Positions 1 through 5,672 of a stretch of DNA of 5,672 nucleotides are shown piece after piece. The position numbers and the translations under genes were made by a program. Origin of the DNA: Alphaproteobacteria bacterium (GTDB taxonomy: Bacteria; Pseudomonadota; Alphaproteobacteria; CAISOG01); NCBI GenBank assembly GCA_018883285.1, contig VEQJ01000090.1, forward strand, positions 1-5,672, given 5' to 3'. The notes beneath the pieces were generated by a model. That model was not told the DNA's origin. It made no database searches and was given only the letters and a program-made list of their open reading frames with translations. Each line of letters opens with the position of its first letter. Within the stretch, counting starts at the first letter, position 1.

Positions 1-353
1 ACCTTAAGCCGGCTAACCAGGGCGGCACCATCCAACATCAACAGGCGAGCATAAGAATGCACAAACCCCGCGACATAGGCCGCGCCGGGCAATTTTTCAT
101 AGGCGCCAGCCTCCATCGCCTCAATAGAAGCTGGACGCAAATTAAGACTAATCGACACCTCGTCAATCGTTAGGCCACGATTAACCCGCGCCATCTTTAG
201 CTGATCGGCGACGCTGATAGAGGGTGATACAAAAGCAGAGGATTCGCCAACAGTCGGATTGCTGGCGGCCTGTGACGACGGCGCGCCCAAACCACCATTG
301 GCATTCGTGCCGGATTCGTGATTGTGGTCAGGTTTGCTGGACAAAGCGCTCAT
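1..353 (-). CDS. rodZ: RodZ-like helix-turn-helix protein, N-terminal part (truncated by window edge)
   Basis: The minus-strand frame is open from an ATG at 353-351 to the window edge, giving 117 residues of an incomplete protein. Residues 1-45 are a low-complexity Ser/Gly/Asn/Ala-rich leader. Residues 46-117 match the cytoplasmic HTH domain of the RodZ family: a helix-turn-helix start (SVADQLKMARVNRGLTIDEV, 47-66), then a segment with EAMEAGAYEKLPG (78-90), then YVAGFVHSYARLL (93-105), which corresponds to the family's YVRGFLRSYARLLGLD signature. RodZ proteins normally continue into a transmembrane helix and a periplasmic DUF4115 domain, and link MreB to the cell-wall elongation machinery. 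Those parts lie outside the window, so the RodZ role is inferred from the HTH domain alone. Ribosome-binding sequence before the ATG is weak (CGGA about 9 nt upstream). The gene is divergent from proS. A plain transcriptional regulator is a less likely alternative. Confidence 0.8.
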   Translation of the reverse strand, partial: MSALSSKPDHNHESGTNANGGLGAPSSQAASNPTVGESSAFVSPSISVADQLKMARVNRGLTIDEVSISLNLRPASIEAMEAGAYEKLPGAAYVAGFVHSYARLLMLDGAALVSRLK

Positions 354-492
354 GGTTCAGATCCGTTAGGCGAACAAGAAAATGGGAAACAGGCTACATT
401 CAACATTGATGTTTGCCCCCCCCTTTTCTAAGCTAACTTTTGCCAAGAAACAATTGCAATGCCAAATCCAAATTTTTTTTAGGAAAACGATC
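354..492. promoter_or_regulatory. Divergent intergenic region between the rodZ-like gene and proS
   Basis: This 139-nt AT-richer gap must hold the promoters of both divergent genes. It contains a run of eight C (416-423) and a run of eight T (473-480). I found no convincing -35/-10 pair on either strand: TTGCCA at 440-445 and TTGATG at 406-411 resemble -35 boxes but lack a good -10 at normal spacing. The 9-mer TAAGCTAAC (429-437) recurs in the erpA/dgt intergenic region. The call rests on gene arrangement rather than on recognised boxes. Confidence 0.4.
481..484 (+). promoter_or_regulatory. Ribosome binding site deciding the proS start
   Basis: AGGA lies 8 nt upstream of the ATG at 493, a normal Shine-Dalgarno distance. 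It supports that start over the in-frame ATG at 382, whose extra 37 codons would run through AT-rich intergenic-type DNA. It also favours 493 over the internal ATG at 550. Confidence 0.7.
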
Positions 493-2064
493 ATGTCCGC
501 TGCCAGCAAAGCTTTATCCCAAGGTGCCTCCAAAACCACCAACAACGCCATGCCACGCACCGCCATTACCCCCACCCGCGCCGATAACTACCCCGAATGG
601 TATCAGCAGGTGGTGGATCAAGCCGACCTGGCGGAAACCAGCCCTGTGCGCGGTTGCATGGTCATCAAACCCTGGGGCTATGGCTTGTGGGAGCAAATGC
701 AGCAGAAATTGGATAAGCGCTTTAAGGATACGGGGCATGTTAACGCCTATTTCCCCCTGCTAATCCCCCTGCGCCTGTTGCAGAAGGAGGCGGATCATGT
801 TGAGGGGTTTGCCAAGGAATGTGCGGTGGTTACCCATCACCGTCTGGCCACCGATGCTAGCGGCAAGCTGGTACCCGCCAGCCCGCTGGAGGAGCCGATG
901 GTAATCCGCCCCACCTCCGAAACCATTATTGGAGAGGTTTATGCGGGCTGGGTTAAATCCTACCGCGACTTGCCGATTTTGATTAACCAATGGGCAAATG
1001 TGTTTCGTTGGGAAATGCGTACCCGCCTGTTCCTGCGCACCGCCGAATTTTTGTGGCAGGAGGGGCACACCGTGCATGCGACGGCGGCTGAGGCGCAAGC
1101 GGAAACGGAGTTGATGTGGCAGGTTTATGCCGATTTCATGCAAGATTGCCTGGCCATGCCGGTCTTTATGGGACGCAAAAGTGCTAACGAGCGCTTTCCT
1201 GGCGCGGTAGAAAGCTATAGCCTTGAGGCGATGATGCAGGATGGTAAGGCCTTGCAAATGGGCACCTCCCACAATTTGGGGCAGAATTTTTCGAAATCCG
1301 CCAACATTCAGTTTTTGGATAAGGACGGTCAGCATAAACATGCCTACACCACCTCATGGGGGGTCAGCACCCGCATGGTTGGTGGCTTAATTATGGCGCA
1401 TGGTGACGATGATGGGCTGATTCTGCCCCCCCGTATTGCCCCATCGCAGCTGGTCATCATTCCCGTCGTCCGGGATGCCGCCGGTGAGGATGCGTTGTTG
1501 GATCACTGCAGCAAATTGGCCAGCCAGCTGGGCAGCCTTAGCTATGCGGGCGAATCGGTGCGCGTGCATTTGGATAAGCGGGATATGCGCGGCGGCGACA
1601 AATTCTGGGAATGGGTGAAACGCGGCATCCCAATCCGTCTGGAGGTTGGTTTGCGGGAAATGGAGCAAGGCACCGTCACCCTTTACCGCCGCGATCAAGG
1701 CAGCAAAGATCGCATCACCCTGACCCATGATCAGCTGGCGCAACAGTTGCCCACCATGCTGCAGGAAATTCAGGATAATTTGTTCGCGCGGGCAAAGGCC
1801 TATCAACAGGATCGCACCTATCACATCACCAATCGCCAGGAATTTGAGGCGATTTTTGCTAAGGGGGAGGATGGCGTGGGCAGCAAACCCCTGGGCTTTG
1901 CGATTGCCCCCTGGGCGGGCGATGGCGCGTTAGAGGATGCGTTGAAAAAAGACTTTGCCGTTACGGTGCGCTGCATCCTTACCACCCCCCCACCCGCGGG
2001 CAGCCGTTGCGCCTTTACCGATCAACCCGCGCGGGAGATGGTGGTGCTGGCCAAAAGCTATTAA
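493..2064 (+). CDS. proS: Prolyl-tRNA synthetase, eukaryote/archaea-like type (ProS type 3)
   Basis: This 523-residue class II aminoacyl-tRNA synthetase attaches proline to tRNA-Pro in the cytoplasm. The N-terminus runs directly into the catalytic core (YPEWYQQVVDQADL, GCMVIKPWGYGLWE). VIRPTSET spans 137-144; motif 2 is NVFRWEMRTR at 169-178, followed by LRTAEFLWQEGHT (181-193); motif 3 is GGLIMAHGDDDGLILPPRIAP (297-317). The anticodon-binding domain follows from about 318 to 420. The C-terminal domain has RC at 493-494, a second Cys at 506, and the terminal Tyr (AKSY) typical of this type. There is no editing (INS) domain between motifs 2 and 3, so this is not the E. coli-like enzyme. It also differs from the short type 2 enzyme that, to my knowledge, is usual in alphaproteobacteria. 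Two of the four Zn-ligand positions known from the Thermus enzyme are occupied by Ala475 and Leu480, as in several bacterial type 3 enzymes. The start at 493 is set by AGGA at 481-484. The gene is divergent from the rodZ-like gene, and yajC follows 78 nt downstream. Confidence 0.96.
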   Translation: MSAASKALSQGASKTTNNAMPRTAITPTRADNYPEWYQQVVDQADLAETSPVRGCMVIKPWGYGLWEQMQQKLDKRFKDTGHVNAYFPLLIPLRLLQKEADHVEGFAKECAVVTHHRLATDASGKLVPASPLEEPMVIRPTSETIIGEVYAGWVKSYRDLPILINQWANVFRWEMRTRLFLRTAEFLWQEGHTVHATAAEAQAETELMWQVYADFMQDCLAMPVFMGRKSANERFPGAVESYSLEAMMQDGKALQMGTSHNLGQNFSKSANIQFLDKDGQHKHAYTTSWGVSTRMVGGLIMAHGDDDGLILPPRIAPSQLVIIPVVRDAAGEDALLDHCSKLASQLGSLSYAGESVRVHLDKRDMRGGDKFWEWVKRGIPIRLEVGLREMEQGTVTLYRRDQGSKDRITLTHDQLAQQLPTMLQEIQDNLFARAKAYQQDRTYHITNRQEFEAIFAKGEDGVGSKPLGFAIAPWAGDGALEDALKKDFAVTVRCILTTPPPAGSRCAFTDQPAREMVVLAKSY

Positions 2065-2067
2065 GTC

Positions 2068-2096
2068 TTGTGTCTTAACAGGAAGCCAGCTATCAA
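2068..2096 (+). promoter_or_regulatory. Possible weak promoter for yajC-secD
   Basis: TTGTGT (2068-2073), a 17-nt spacer and TATCAA (2091-2096) sit in the 78-nt gap between proS and yajC, and would leave a leader of about 40 nt before the ATG at 2143. The match to a sigma-70-type consensus is modest. No intrinsic terminator is visible after proS, so read-through from proS is also possible. Confidence 0.25.
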
Positions 2097-2142
2097 AATC
2101 TTCTTATCCCTTTTTTAAAATTCTTAACGAATAGGTTTTGCG

Positions 2143-2535
2143 ATGTTTATTTCACCAGCCTTTGCCCAAACCGCCACCACCCCCGCGGCCAGCACGGATA
2201 TTTTGACCAGCATGTTACCATTGCTGCTGGTATTTTTGGTGTTCTATGTGCTGCTGATTCTGCCGCAGAAAAAAAAGATGCAGGCGCATCGTGCCATGCT
2301 GGCCGCCCTTCGCCGTGGGGATCGCGTCTTGACCTCTGGCGGTATTATCGCAACCGTTCACCGTTTGCCTGAGGGCGCGTCAGAAATTGAGGTGGAAATT
2401 GCCGATGGCGTGCGCGTTATGTTGGCGCGCCATACGATTCTTGAGGTGTTGACCAAGCCTGAGCCAGCCAATTCCAACACCGAGCCCAAGGCCAAAAAGG
2501 CGGCCGCCGCCAAAAAGACCAATGACGGGCAGTAA
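2143..2535 (+). CDS. yajC: YajC, Sec translocase accessory subunit
   Basis: YajC is a small inner-membrane protein that associates with SecD and SecF and supports the SecYEG protein-export channel. The 130-residue product has a short N-terminus (MFISPAFAQ, then Thr/Ala-rich), one transmembrane helix at about 24-40 (MLPLLLVFLVFYVLLIL), and the family's PQKKK stretch at 41-45. The conserved cytoplasmic part follows, with LRRGDRVLTSGGIIATV then EIADGVRVMLARHTI. A charged Lys/Ala-rich tail covers the last 20 or so residues. The length is a little above the roughly 110 residues of E. coli YajC because of that tail. AGG at 2133-2135 is a modest ribosome-binding site 7 nt before the ATG. secD starts 25 nt after the stop codon, the usual yajC-secD operon order. 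Confidence 0.95.
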   Translation: MFISPAFAQTATTPAASTDILTSMLPLLLVFLVFYVLLILPQKKKMQAHRAMLAALRRGDRVLTSGGIIATVHRLPEGASEIEVEIADGVRVMLARHTILEVLTKPEPANSNTEPKAKKAAAAKKTNDGQ

Positions 2536-2560
2536 AATCGGGCAATAACCAAAGGACGGG

Positions 2561-4141
2561 ATGGCATCGATGGTAAAAATTGGTCTGGCAACACGCCTGG
2601 GAACATGGCTTTTGTGCCTTTTTTTGGCTTTGTGGGCGTTGCCAACCGTTTTGCCGAGCAATGTTTTGGCCAAATGGCCAAGTTTTCTGCCAAGCTCTAA
2701 GATCAATTTGGGATTGGATTTGCGGGGGGGATCGCAAATCCTGCTGGAAATCGACTACGCTGCGGTTAAACGTGCCCGCCTGAACGATTTGCAAAACACC
2801 GTGCGCCGCAGCCTGCGGGAAAAGCAGATTGGCTATGTTGACCTTAGCAGTTCGGGACAATCCGTTACCTTTAAGCTGCTGAATCCCGATCAGCTGGATG
2901 CCGCCCGTGCCGCCCTTAAACCGCTGCAAGAAACGGTTGAGGTGTCGTTGGACAGCAAGGGTACCAGCAGTCTTAGCTATCGGCAGGATAATGAGCGCCA
3001 AGAAAAACTGCATGTGATGGAACAATCGATTGAGATTGTTCGCCGCCGTATCGATGAAACTGGGACGAAGGAGCCGTCGATTCAGCGGCAGGGGGACAAC
3101 CGTATCCTGGTGCAGCTGCCCGGTGTGGACAGCCCCGAACATATCAAAAGCCTGCTAGGAAAAACCGCCAAGCTGACCTTTCACCTGGTGGAATCGGTTG
3201 GCAACGCTGCTATGCCCAAACAGGGGGTGATTGCCGCCGACACGATGACCGTCCCAGGCGAAGAAATGGATCAGCAGTTGCCGTTGGAATATCAGGTGCA
3301 ACGGCAACCCTTGGTCGATGGTGCCGATTTGGTTGACGCAAGGGCGACGTTTCAAGAGGGGCAACCAGTTGTTTCCTTTAAGTTTAATCCACAAGGTGCC
3401 AGGCTGTTTGGCCAGGCGACTAAGGAACATACCCAACGTTTAATGGCCATCGTGCTGGACAATAAGGTCATCAGCGCCCCGCGCATTAACGAGCCTATTT
3501 TGGCGGGCAGTGGGATTATCAGTGGCAATTTCACTGCCCAAAGCGCCAAAGACTTGTCCCTGCTGTTACGCTCTGGCGCCCTGCCCGCGCCGCTGAATGT
3601 TATTGAGGAACGGACGGTTGGACCCAGCCTGGGGGCGGATTCGATTTCTAAAGGTAAGCTGTCTGGCCTTATCGCCCTGTCGCTGGTGGCGGTTTTCATG
3701 CTGTATTTCTATCGCTTTTTCGGTCTGCTGGCCAATGTGGCCTTGGTCATCAACCTGGTGCTGGTTGTTGGGTTGTTGGCAATGTTGCAAGCCACCCTGA
3801 CCCTGCCGGGGATTGCAGGTATCATCCTGACCATTGGGATGGCGGTTGACGCCAACATCCTGATTTATGAACGGATTAAGGAGGAGGTTCGGCGCGGCCG
3901 CACCCCGATTGCCGCCATTGATGCAGGCTTTGGTGGTGCCACCCGCACCATTATCGATTCCAACCTAACCACCATGATTGCCGCAGTATTTCTGTTCATC
4001 ATGGGGTCGGGGCCGATTCGTGGCTTTGCCGTAACCCTGTTGTTCGGCATTATCACCACGGTCTTTTGCGCCGTTATGGTCACCCGCCTGTTGGTATTGG
4101 GCTGGTTCCGCCGCGCTAAGCCAAAAGCCCTGCCGCTTTAA
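2561..4141 (+). CDS. secD: SecD, protein-export membrane protein
   Basis: SecD is the larger half of the SecDF complex, which uses the proton gradient to help pull exported proteins out of SecYEG on the periplasmic side. The 526-residue product has a first membrane helix at about 13-32, the SecD signature INLGLDLRGGSQILLEID (48-65), and a large periplasmic head region up to about 365. The RND-type membrane domain has helices near 369-387, 389-410, 415-436, 469-483 and 487-511. The hallmark fourth-helix motif GMAVDANILIYERIKEE spans 426-442, with the Asp at 430 expected in proton transfer. Size and architecture fit a separate SecD, not a SecDF fusion. AGGA at 2553-2556 is only 4 nt from the ATG at 2561 and 13 nt from an in-frame ATG at 2570, so the start could be either. 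The upstream partner is yajC, but secF, usually next, is absent. The stop codon is 3 nt from the erpA stop. Confidence 0.96.
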   Translation: MASMVKIGLATRLGTWLLCLFLALWALPTVLPSNVLAKWPSFLPSSKINLGLDLRGGSQILLEIDYAAVKRARLNDLQNTVRRSLREKQIGYVDLSSSGQSVTFKLLNPDQLDAARAALKPLQETVEVSLDSKGTSSLSYRQDNERQEKLHVMEQSIEIVRRRIDETGTKEPSIQRQGDNRILVQLPGVDSPEHIKSLLGKTAKLTFHLVESVGNAAMPKQGVIAADTMTVPGEEMDQQLPLEYQVQRQPLVDGADLVDARATFQEGQPVVSFKFNPQGARLFGQATKEHTQRLMAIVLDNKVISAPRINEPILAGSGIISGNFTAQSAKDLSLLLRSGALPAPLNVIEERTVGPSLGADSISKGKLSGLIALSLVAVFMLYFYRFFGLLANVALVINLVLVVGLLAMLQATLTLPGIAGIILTIGMAVDANILIYERIKEEVRRGRTPIAAIDAGFGGATRTIIDSNLTTMIAAVFLFIMGSGPIRGFAVTLLFGIITTVFCAVMVTRLLVLGWFRRAKPKALPL

Positions 4142-4144
4142 TTG

Positions 4145-4567
4145 CTAAATCGCAAAGCTGCTGCCGCAGCCACAACTGCTGGCCGCATTGGGATTGGTTA
4201 CCACAAAGCCAGCGTGCATCATGGTTTCCTGATAATCGACGACTGAACCACCCAATAGACTTAGCGAGGTTTGGTCGATGACCAGGGCGACATCGCCGTT
4301 GCGAAATACCAGGTCTTCTGAATCACTTGGTGGCACAGCATCCCCATCAAAGGATTCCAAATCAAATTGATATTGAAAGCCTGAGCATCCCCCGCCACCA
4401 ACACTAAGCCGCAGATTCAGGTTCGGCCTGGCATCCTTAAGCCTTAACGCACGAATACGGTTTGCGGCCGCATCGCTAAGCTGTACCACCACCGCGGGCG
4501 CCGCATGGATAGGCGCGGGTGAAGACTGATCGCCAGGATTAGCAACGCTTTGGTTTTCTAAAGTCAC
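4145..4567 (-). CDS. erpA: ErpA-type iron-sulfur cluster carrier (A-type, HesB/IscA family)
   Basis: A-type carriers receive Fe-S clusters from the assembly scaffold and pass them to apo-proteins in the cytoplasm. The three cluster-binding cysteines are present: Cys61 in GGGGCSGFQY, and Cys132 and Cys134 in NPNAASSCGCGSSFAI at the C-terminus. The NPNA-SSCGCGSSF ending points to ErpA rather than IscA. By hand comparison with E. coli ErpA, the stretch from Cys61 to the second Cys is 7 residues longer, with the extra residues in the acidic loop around SFDGDAVPPSDSED. No ATG is available upstream of the core. I chose the GTG at 4567-4565 because a run of six G lies 7 nt upstream; another GTG at 4582-4580 would add 5 residues, and an in-frame TAG at 4591-4589 bars anything longer. 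The product is then 140 residues, with a roughly 27-residue Ser/Pro/Ala-rich N-terminal extension before QLSDAAANRIRAL. The gene converges on secD and is divergent from the dgt-like gene. Confidence 0.93.
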   Translation of the reverse strand: MTLENQSVANPGDQSSPAPIHAAPAVVVQLSDAAANRIRALRLKDARPNLNLRLSVGGGGCSGFQYQFDLESFDGDAVPPSDSEDLVFRNGDVALVIDQTSLSLLGGSVVDYQETMMHAGFVVTNPNAASSCGCGSSFAI

Positions 4568-4612
4568 CTTACGACCCCCCACTAATGTCTAAAAGTTACG
4601 ACGAATTGGCTA

Positions 4613-4640
4613 TTGCCCCAAAAGCTTTAGCCTTTATCAT
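4613..4640 (+). promoter_or_regulatory. Candidate promoter of the dgt-like gene
   Basis: TTGCCC (4613-4618), a 16-nt spacer and TATCAT (4635-4640) match four and five of six sigma-70-type consensus bases. Transcription would begin near 4647, leaving a leader of about 20 nt that includes AGGA (4653-4656) before the ATG at 4669. TATAAG (4640-4645) is an alternative -10 but has no well-spaced -35. Confidence 0.4.
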
Positions 4641-4649
4641 ATAAGCTAA
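4627..4649. repeat. 23-bp interrupted palindrome between erpA and dgt, operator-like
   Basis: Left arm TTAGCCTTTAT (4627-4637) and right arm ATATAAGCTAA (4639-4649) are inverted copies around a central C at 4638. Nine of eleven positions pair; the mismatches are 4632/4644 and 4634/4642. The outer TTAGC/GCTAA halves are perfect. The dyad covers the -10-like boxes of both divergent promoters, the expected place for a repressor site. It does not match the Fur or IscR consensus as I know them. It has no T-run to act as a terminator. Confidence 0.5.
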
Positions 4650-4665
4650 CACAGGATTTTTACAA
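4636..4665 (-). promoter_or_regulatory. Candidate promoter of erpA
   Basis: Read on the minus strand, TTGTAA (4665-4660), an 18-nt spacer and TATGAT (4641-4636) match four and five of six consensus bases. The start of transcription would be near 4629, giving a leader of about 60 nt before the GTG at 4567. The -10 box shares five base pairs with the candidate -10 of the opposite-facing dgt promoter. Confidence 0.4.
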
Positions 4666-4668
4666 CCG

Positions 4669-5672
4669 ATGTCATTCCCCCCGCCCCCCCCTGGCCAGCC
4701 GCACAGTTTTTTGGCCAGCTATGCCTGCAACCCCGCGCTAAGCCGTGGCCGCAGAGTGATGGAGGAGGTGGATGAGGGGCGATCGCTGTTTCAACGTGAC
4801 CGCGACCGCATTATCCATTCCACCGCCTTTCGCCGCCTGGAGTACAAAACCCAGGTTTTTGTGAACCATGAGGGGGATCACTACCGCACCCGCCTGACCC
4901 ACACGTTGGAGGTGGCGCAGGTTGCCCGCACCATTGCCCGCAGCCTGCAACTGAATGAGGATTTGGCGGAAACCGTCGCCCTGGCGCATGATTTGGGGCA
5001 CCCCCCCTTTGGCCACGCGGGTGAGGAGGCGTTGAATCACTGCATGGCGGCCTATGGCGGCTTTAACCACAATGACCAAAGCTGCCGCGTGCTGACCTTT
5101 CTGGAGCAACGCTATGCCAGCTTTGATGGCCTGAACCTGAGCTGGGAAAGCCTGAGCGGTCTGGTCAAACACAATGGCCCCATTACCGATATCCGCGGCC
5201 TGCCCCATATTGCCAGCGTTAACCGCGATTGGGATTTGGCGCTGGCCGATCATGCCAGCCTAGAGGCGCAGGTGGCAGCCCTGGCCGACGACATTGCCTA
5301 TCACACCCACGATCTGGACGATGGTATCCGCGCCGGCTTTTTTACCCTGACCGACCTGGCCGCCGCCTTTCCCCTAATTGCTGACGTGGTGACGGAGGTT
5401 GATGCGCTGTATCCCCAGCTGGCCACCAAGCGTAACGCTGACACCCGCCGCCAGCATGAGGTGTTGCGCCGTCTGATGCGGCTGGTCATCCGTGATTTGA
5501 TGCACAACAGCCAAGAACAGTTGGAACGCATTAAGCCCGCCAGCCTGGCCGATGTGTACCAGGCTGGTCAACATCTGATTGGCTTTTCGCAACCGATTAT
5601 AGACTATTATCACCAGCTGCGCCCGTGGCTGATGCAGCATATGTACCGCCACCAGCAGGTCAACACCATGAC
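4669..5672 (+). CDS. dgt: Deoxyguanosinetriphosphate triphosphohydrolase-like HD-domain protein (truncated at window edge)
   Basis: This family hydrolyses dNTPs, classically dGTP to deoxyguanosine and triphosphate, in the cytoplasm. The open frame runs from ATG 4669 to the window edge, giving 334 residues; I expect relatives near 380-400, so only the C-terminal end should be missing. FQRDRDRIIHSTAFRRLEYK (41-60) and VFVNHEGDHYRTRLTH (63-78) are family signatures. The HD metal site is visible as His78, His107-Asp108 in ALAHDLGHPPFGHAGEEAL, and an Asp at 207/208 in ALADDIAYHTHD. NHNDQSCRVL (133-142) and LVKHNGPI (165-172) are further conserved blocks. A short proline run (five Pro, residues 4-8) comes from C-rich DNA at the start. 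AGGA at 4653-4656 is a somewhat distant ribosome-binding site (12 nt). The pattern fits the dGTPase-like (type 2) branch, whose true substrate range is often untested. It is divergent from erpA. Confidence 0.93.
   Translation, partial: MSFPPPPPGQPHSFLASYACNPALSRGRRVMEEVDEGRSLFQRDRDRIIHSTAFRRLEYKTQVFVNHEGDHYRTRLTHTLEVAQVARTIARSLQLNEDLAETVALAHDLGHPPFGHAGEEALNHCMAAYGGFNHNDQSCRVLTFLEQRYASFDGLNLSWESLSGLVKHNGPITDIRGLPHIASVNRDWDLALADHASLEAQVAALADDIAYHTHDLDDGIRAGFFTLTDLAAAFPLIADVVTEVDALYPQLATKRNADTRRQHEVLRRLMRLVIRDLMHNSQEQLERIKPASLADVYQAGQHLIGFSQPIIDYYHQLRPWLMQHMYRHQQVNTM

Noticed and set aside
471..480. T8 run before proS as part of a terminator
   Set aside because: No GC-rich hairpin precedes it, and no plus-strand gene ends upstream within the window.
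382..492. N-terminal extension of proS from the upstream ATG at 382
   Set aside because: The extra 37 codons run through AT-rich DNA with C8 and T8 tracts, give no ProS-like sequence, and bypass the good AGGA site serving the ATG at 493.
760..1341. Minus-strand open frame opposite proS (193 codons)
   Set aside because: It lies wholly within conserved proS catalytic coding sequence and its translation shows no known family features.
2061..2078. TTAAG/CTTAA inverted repeat right after proS as a terminator
   Set aside because: The stem is only 5 AT-rich pairs with an 8-nt loop and no following T-run, too weak to call an intrinsic terminator.
2417..3142. Long minus-strand open frame opposite yajC/secD (241 codons)
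   Set aside because: It lies opposite two clear genes, has no recognisable domain, and is what codon bias in secD would produce by chance.
4154..4170. Short GCTG-CCG-CAGC hairpin near the erpA/secD junction as a bidirectional terminator
   Set aside because: The stem is only about 4 pairs, lies inside the conserved CGCG-coding end of erpA, and has no T-run on either side.
4738..5253. Minus-strand open frame opposite dgt (171 codons)
   Set aside because: It lies opposite conserved HD-domain motifs of dgt, and its composition fits an antisense shadow.

Overview
The window looks like chromosomal housekeeping DNA from a proteobacterium, most likely an alphaproteobacterium. The pointers are the YajC N-terminus (MFISPAFAQ, a form I associate with alphaproteobacteria), the RodZ-like helix-turn-helix protein, and an ErpA-type Fe-S carrier gene divergent from a dGTPase-like gene. 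Coding DNA is moderately GC-rich with many CCC, GCC and CGC codons, and intergenic DNA is visibly AT-richer. I cannot name a genus. There is no sign of a mobile element, prophage, CRISPR array, tRNA or rRNA.

Layout, left to right. (1) 1-353, minus strand: N-terminal 117 residues of a RodZ-like protein, cut by the window edge. (2) 354-492: divergent intergenic region. (3) 493-2064, plus: complete prolyl-tRNA synthetase of the eukaryote/archaea-like (type 3) architecture. (4) 2143-2535 and 2561-4141, plus: yajC and secD, 25 nt apart, an operon for the SecDF-YajC accessory module of the Sec translocase. secF is not found after secD. (5) 4145-4567, minus: an ErpA-type iron-sulfur carrier, convergent with secD with only 3 nt between stop codons. 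(6) 4568-4668: divergent intergenic region with a 23-bp interrupted palindrome lying over two overlapping -10-like boxes. (7) 4669-5672, plus: dGTPase-like HD-domain phosphohydrolase, cut by the right edge.

The genes serve separate core functions: cell shape, translation, protein export, Fe-S cluster delivery and nucleotide metabolism. Only yajC-secD form an obvious functional pair, although erpA and dgt may share a control region. No new multi-gene system is visible. The points most worth a second look are the dyad between erpA and dgt, the type 3 ProS in a probable alphaproteobacterium, and the missing secF.
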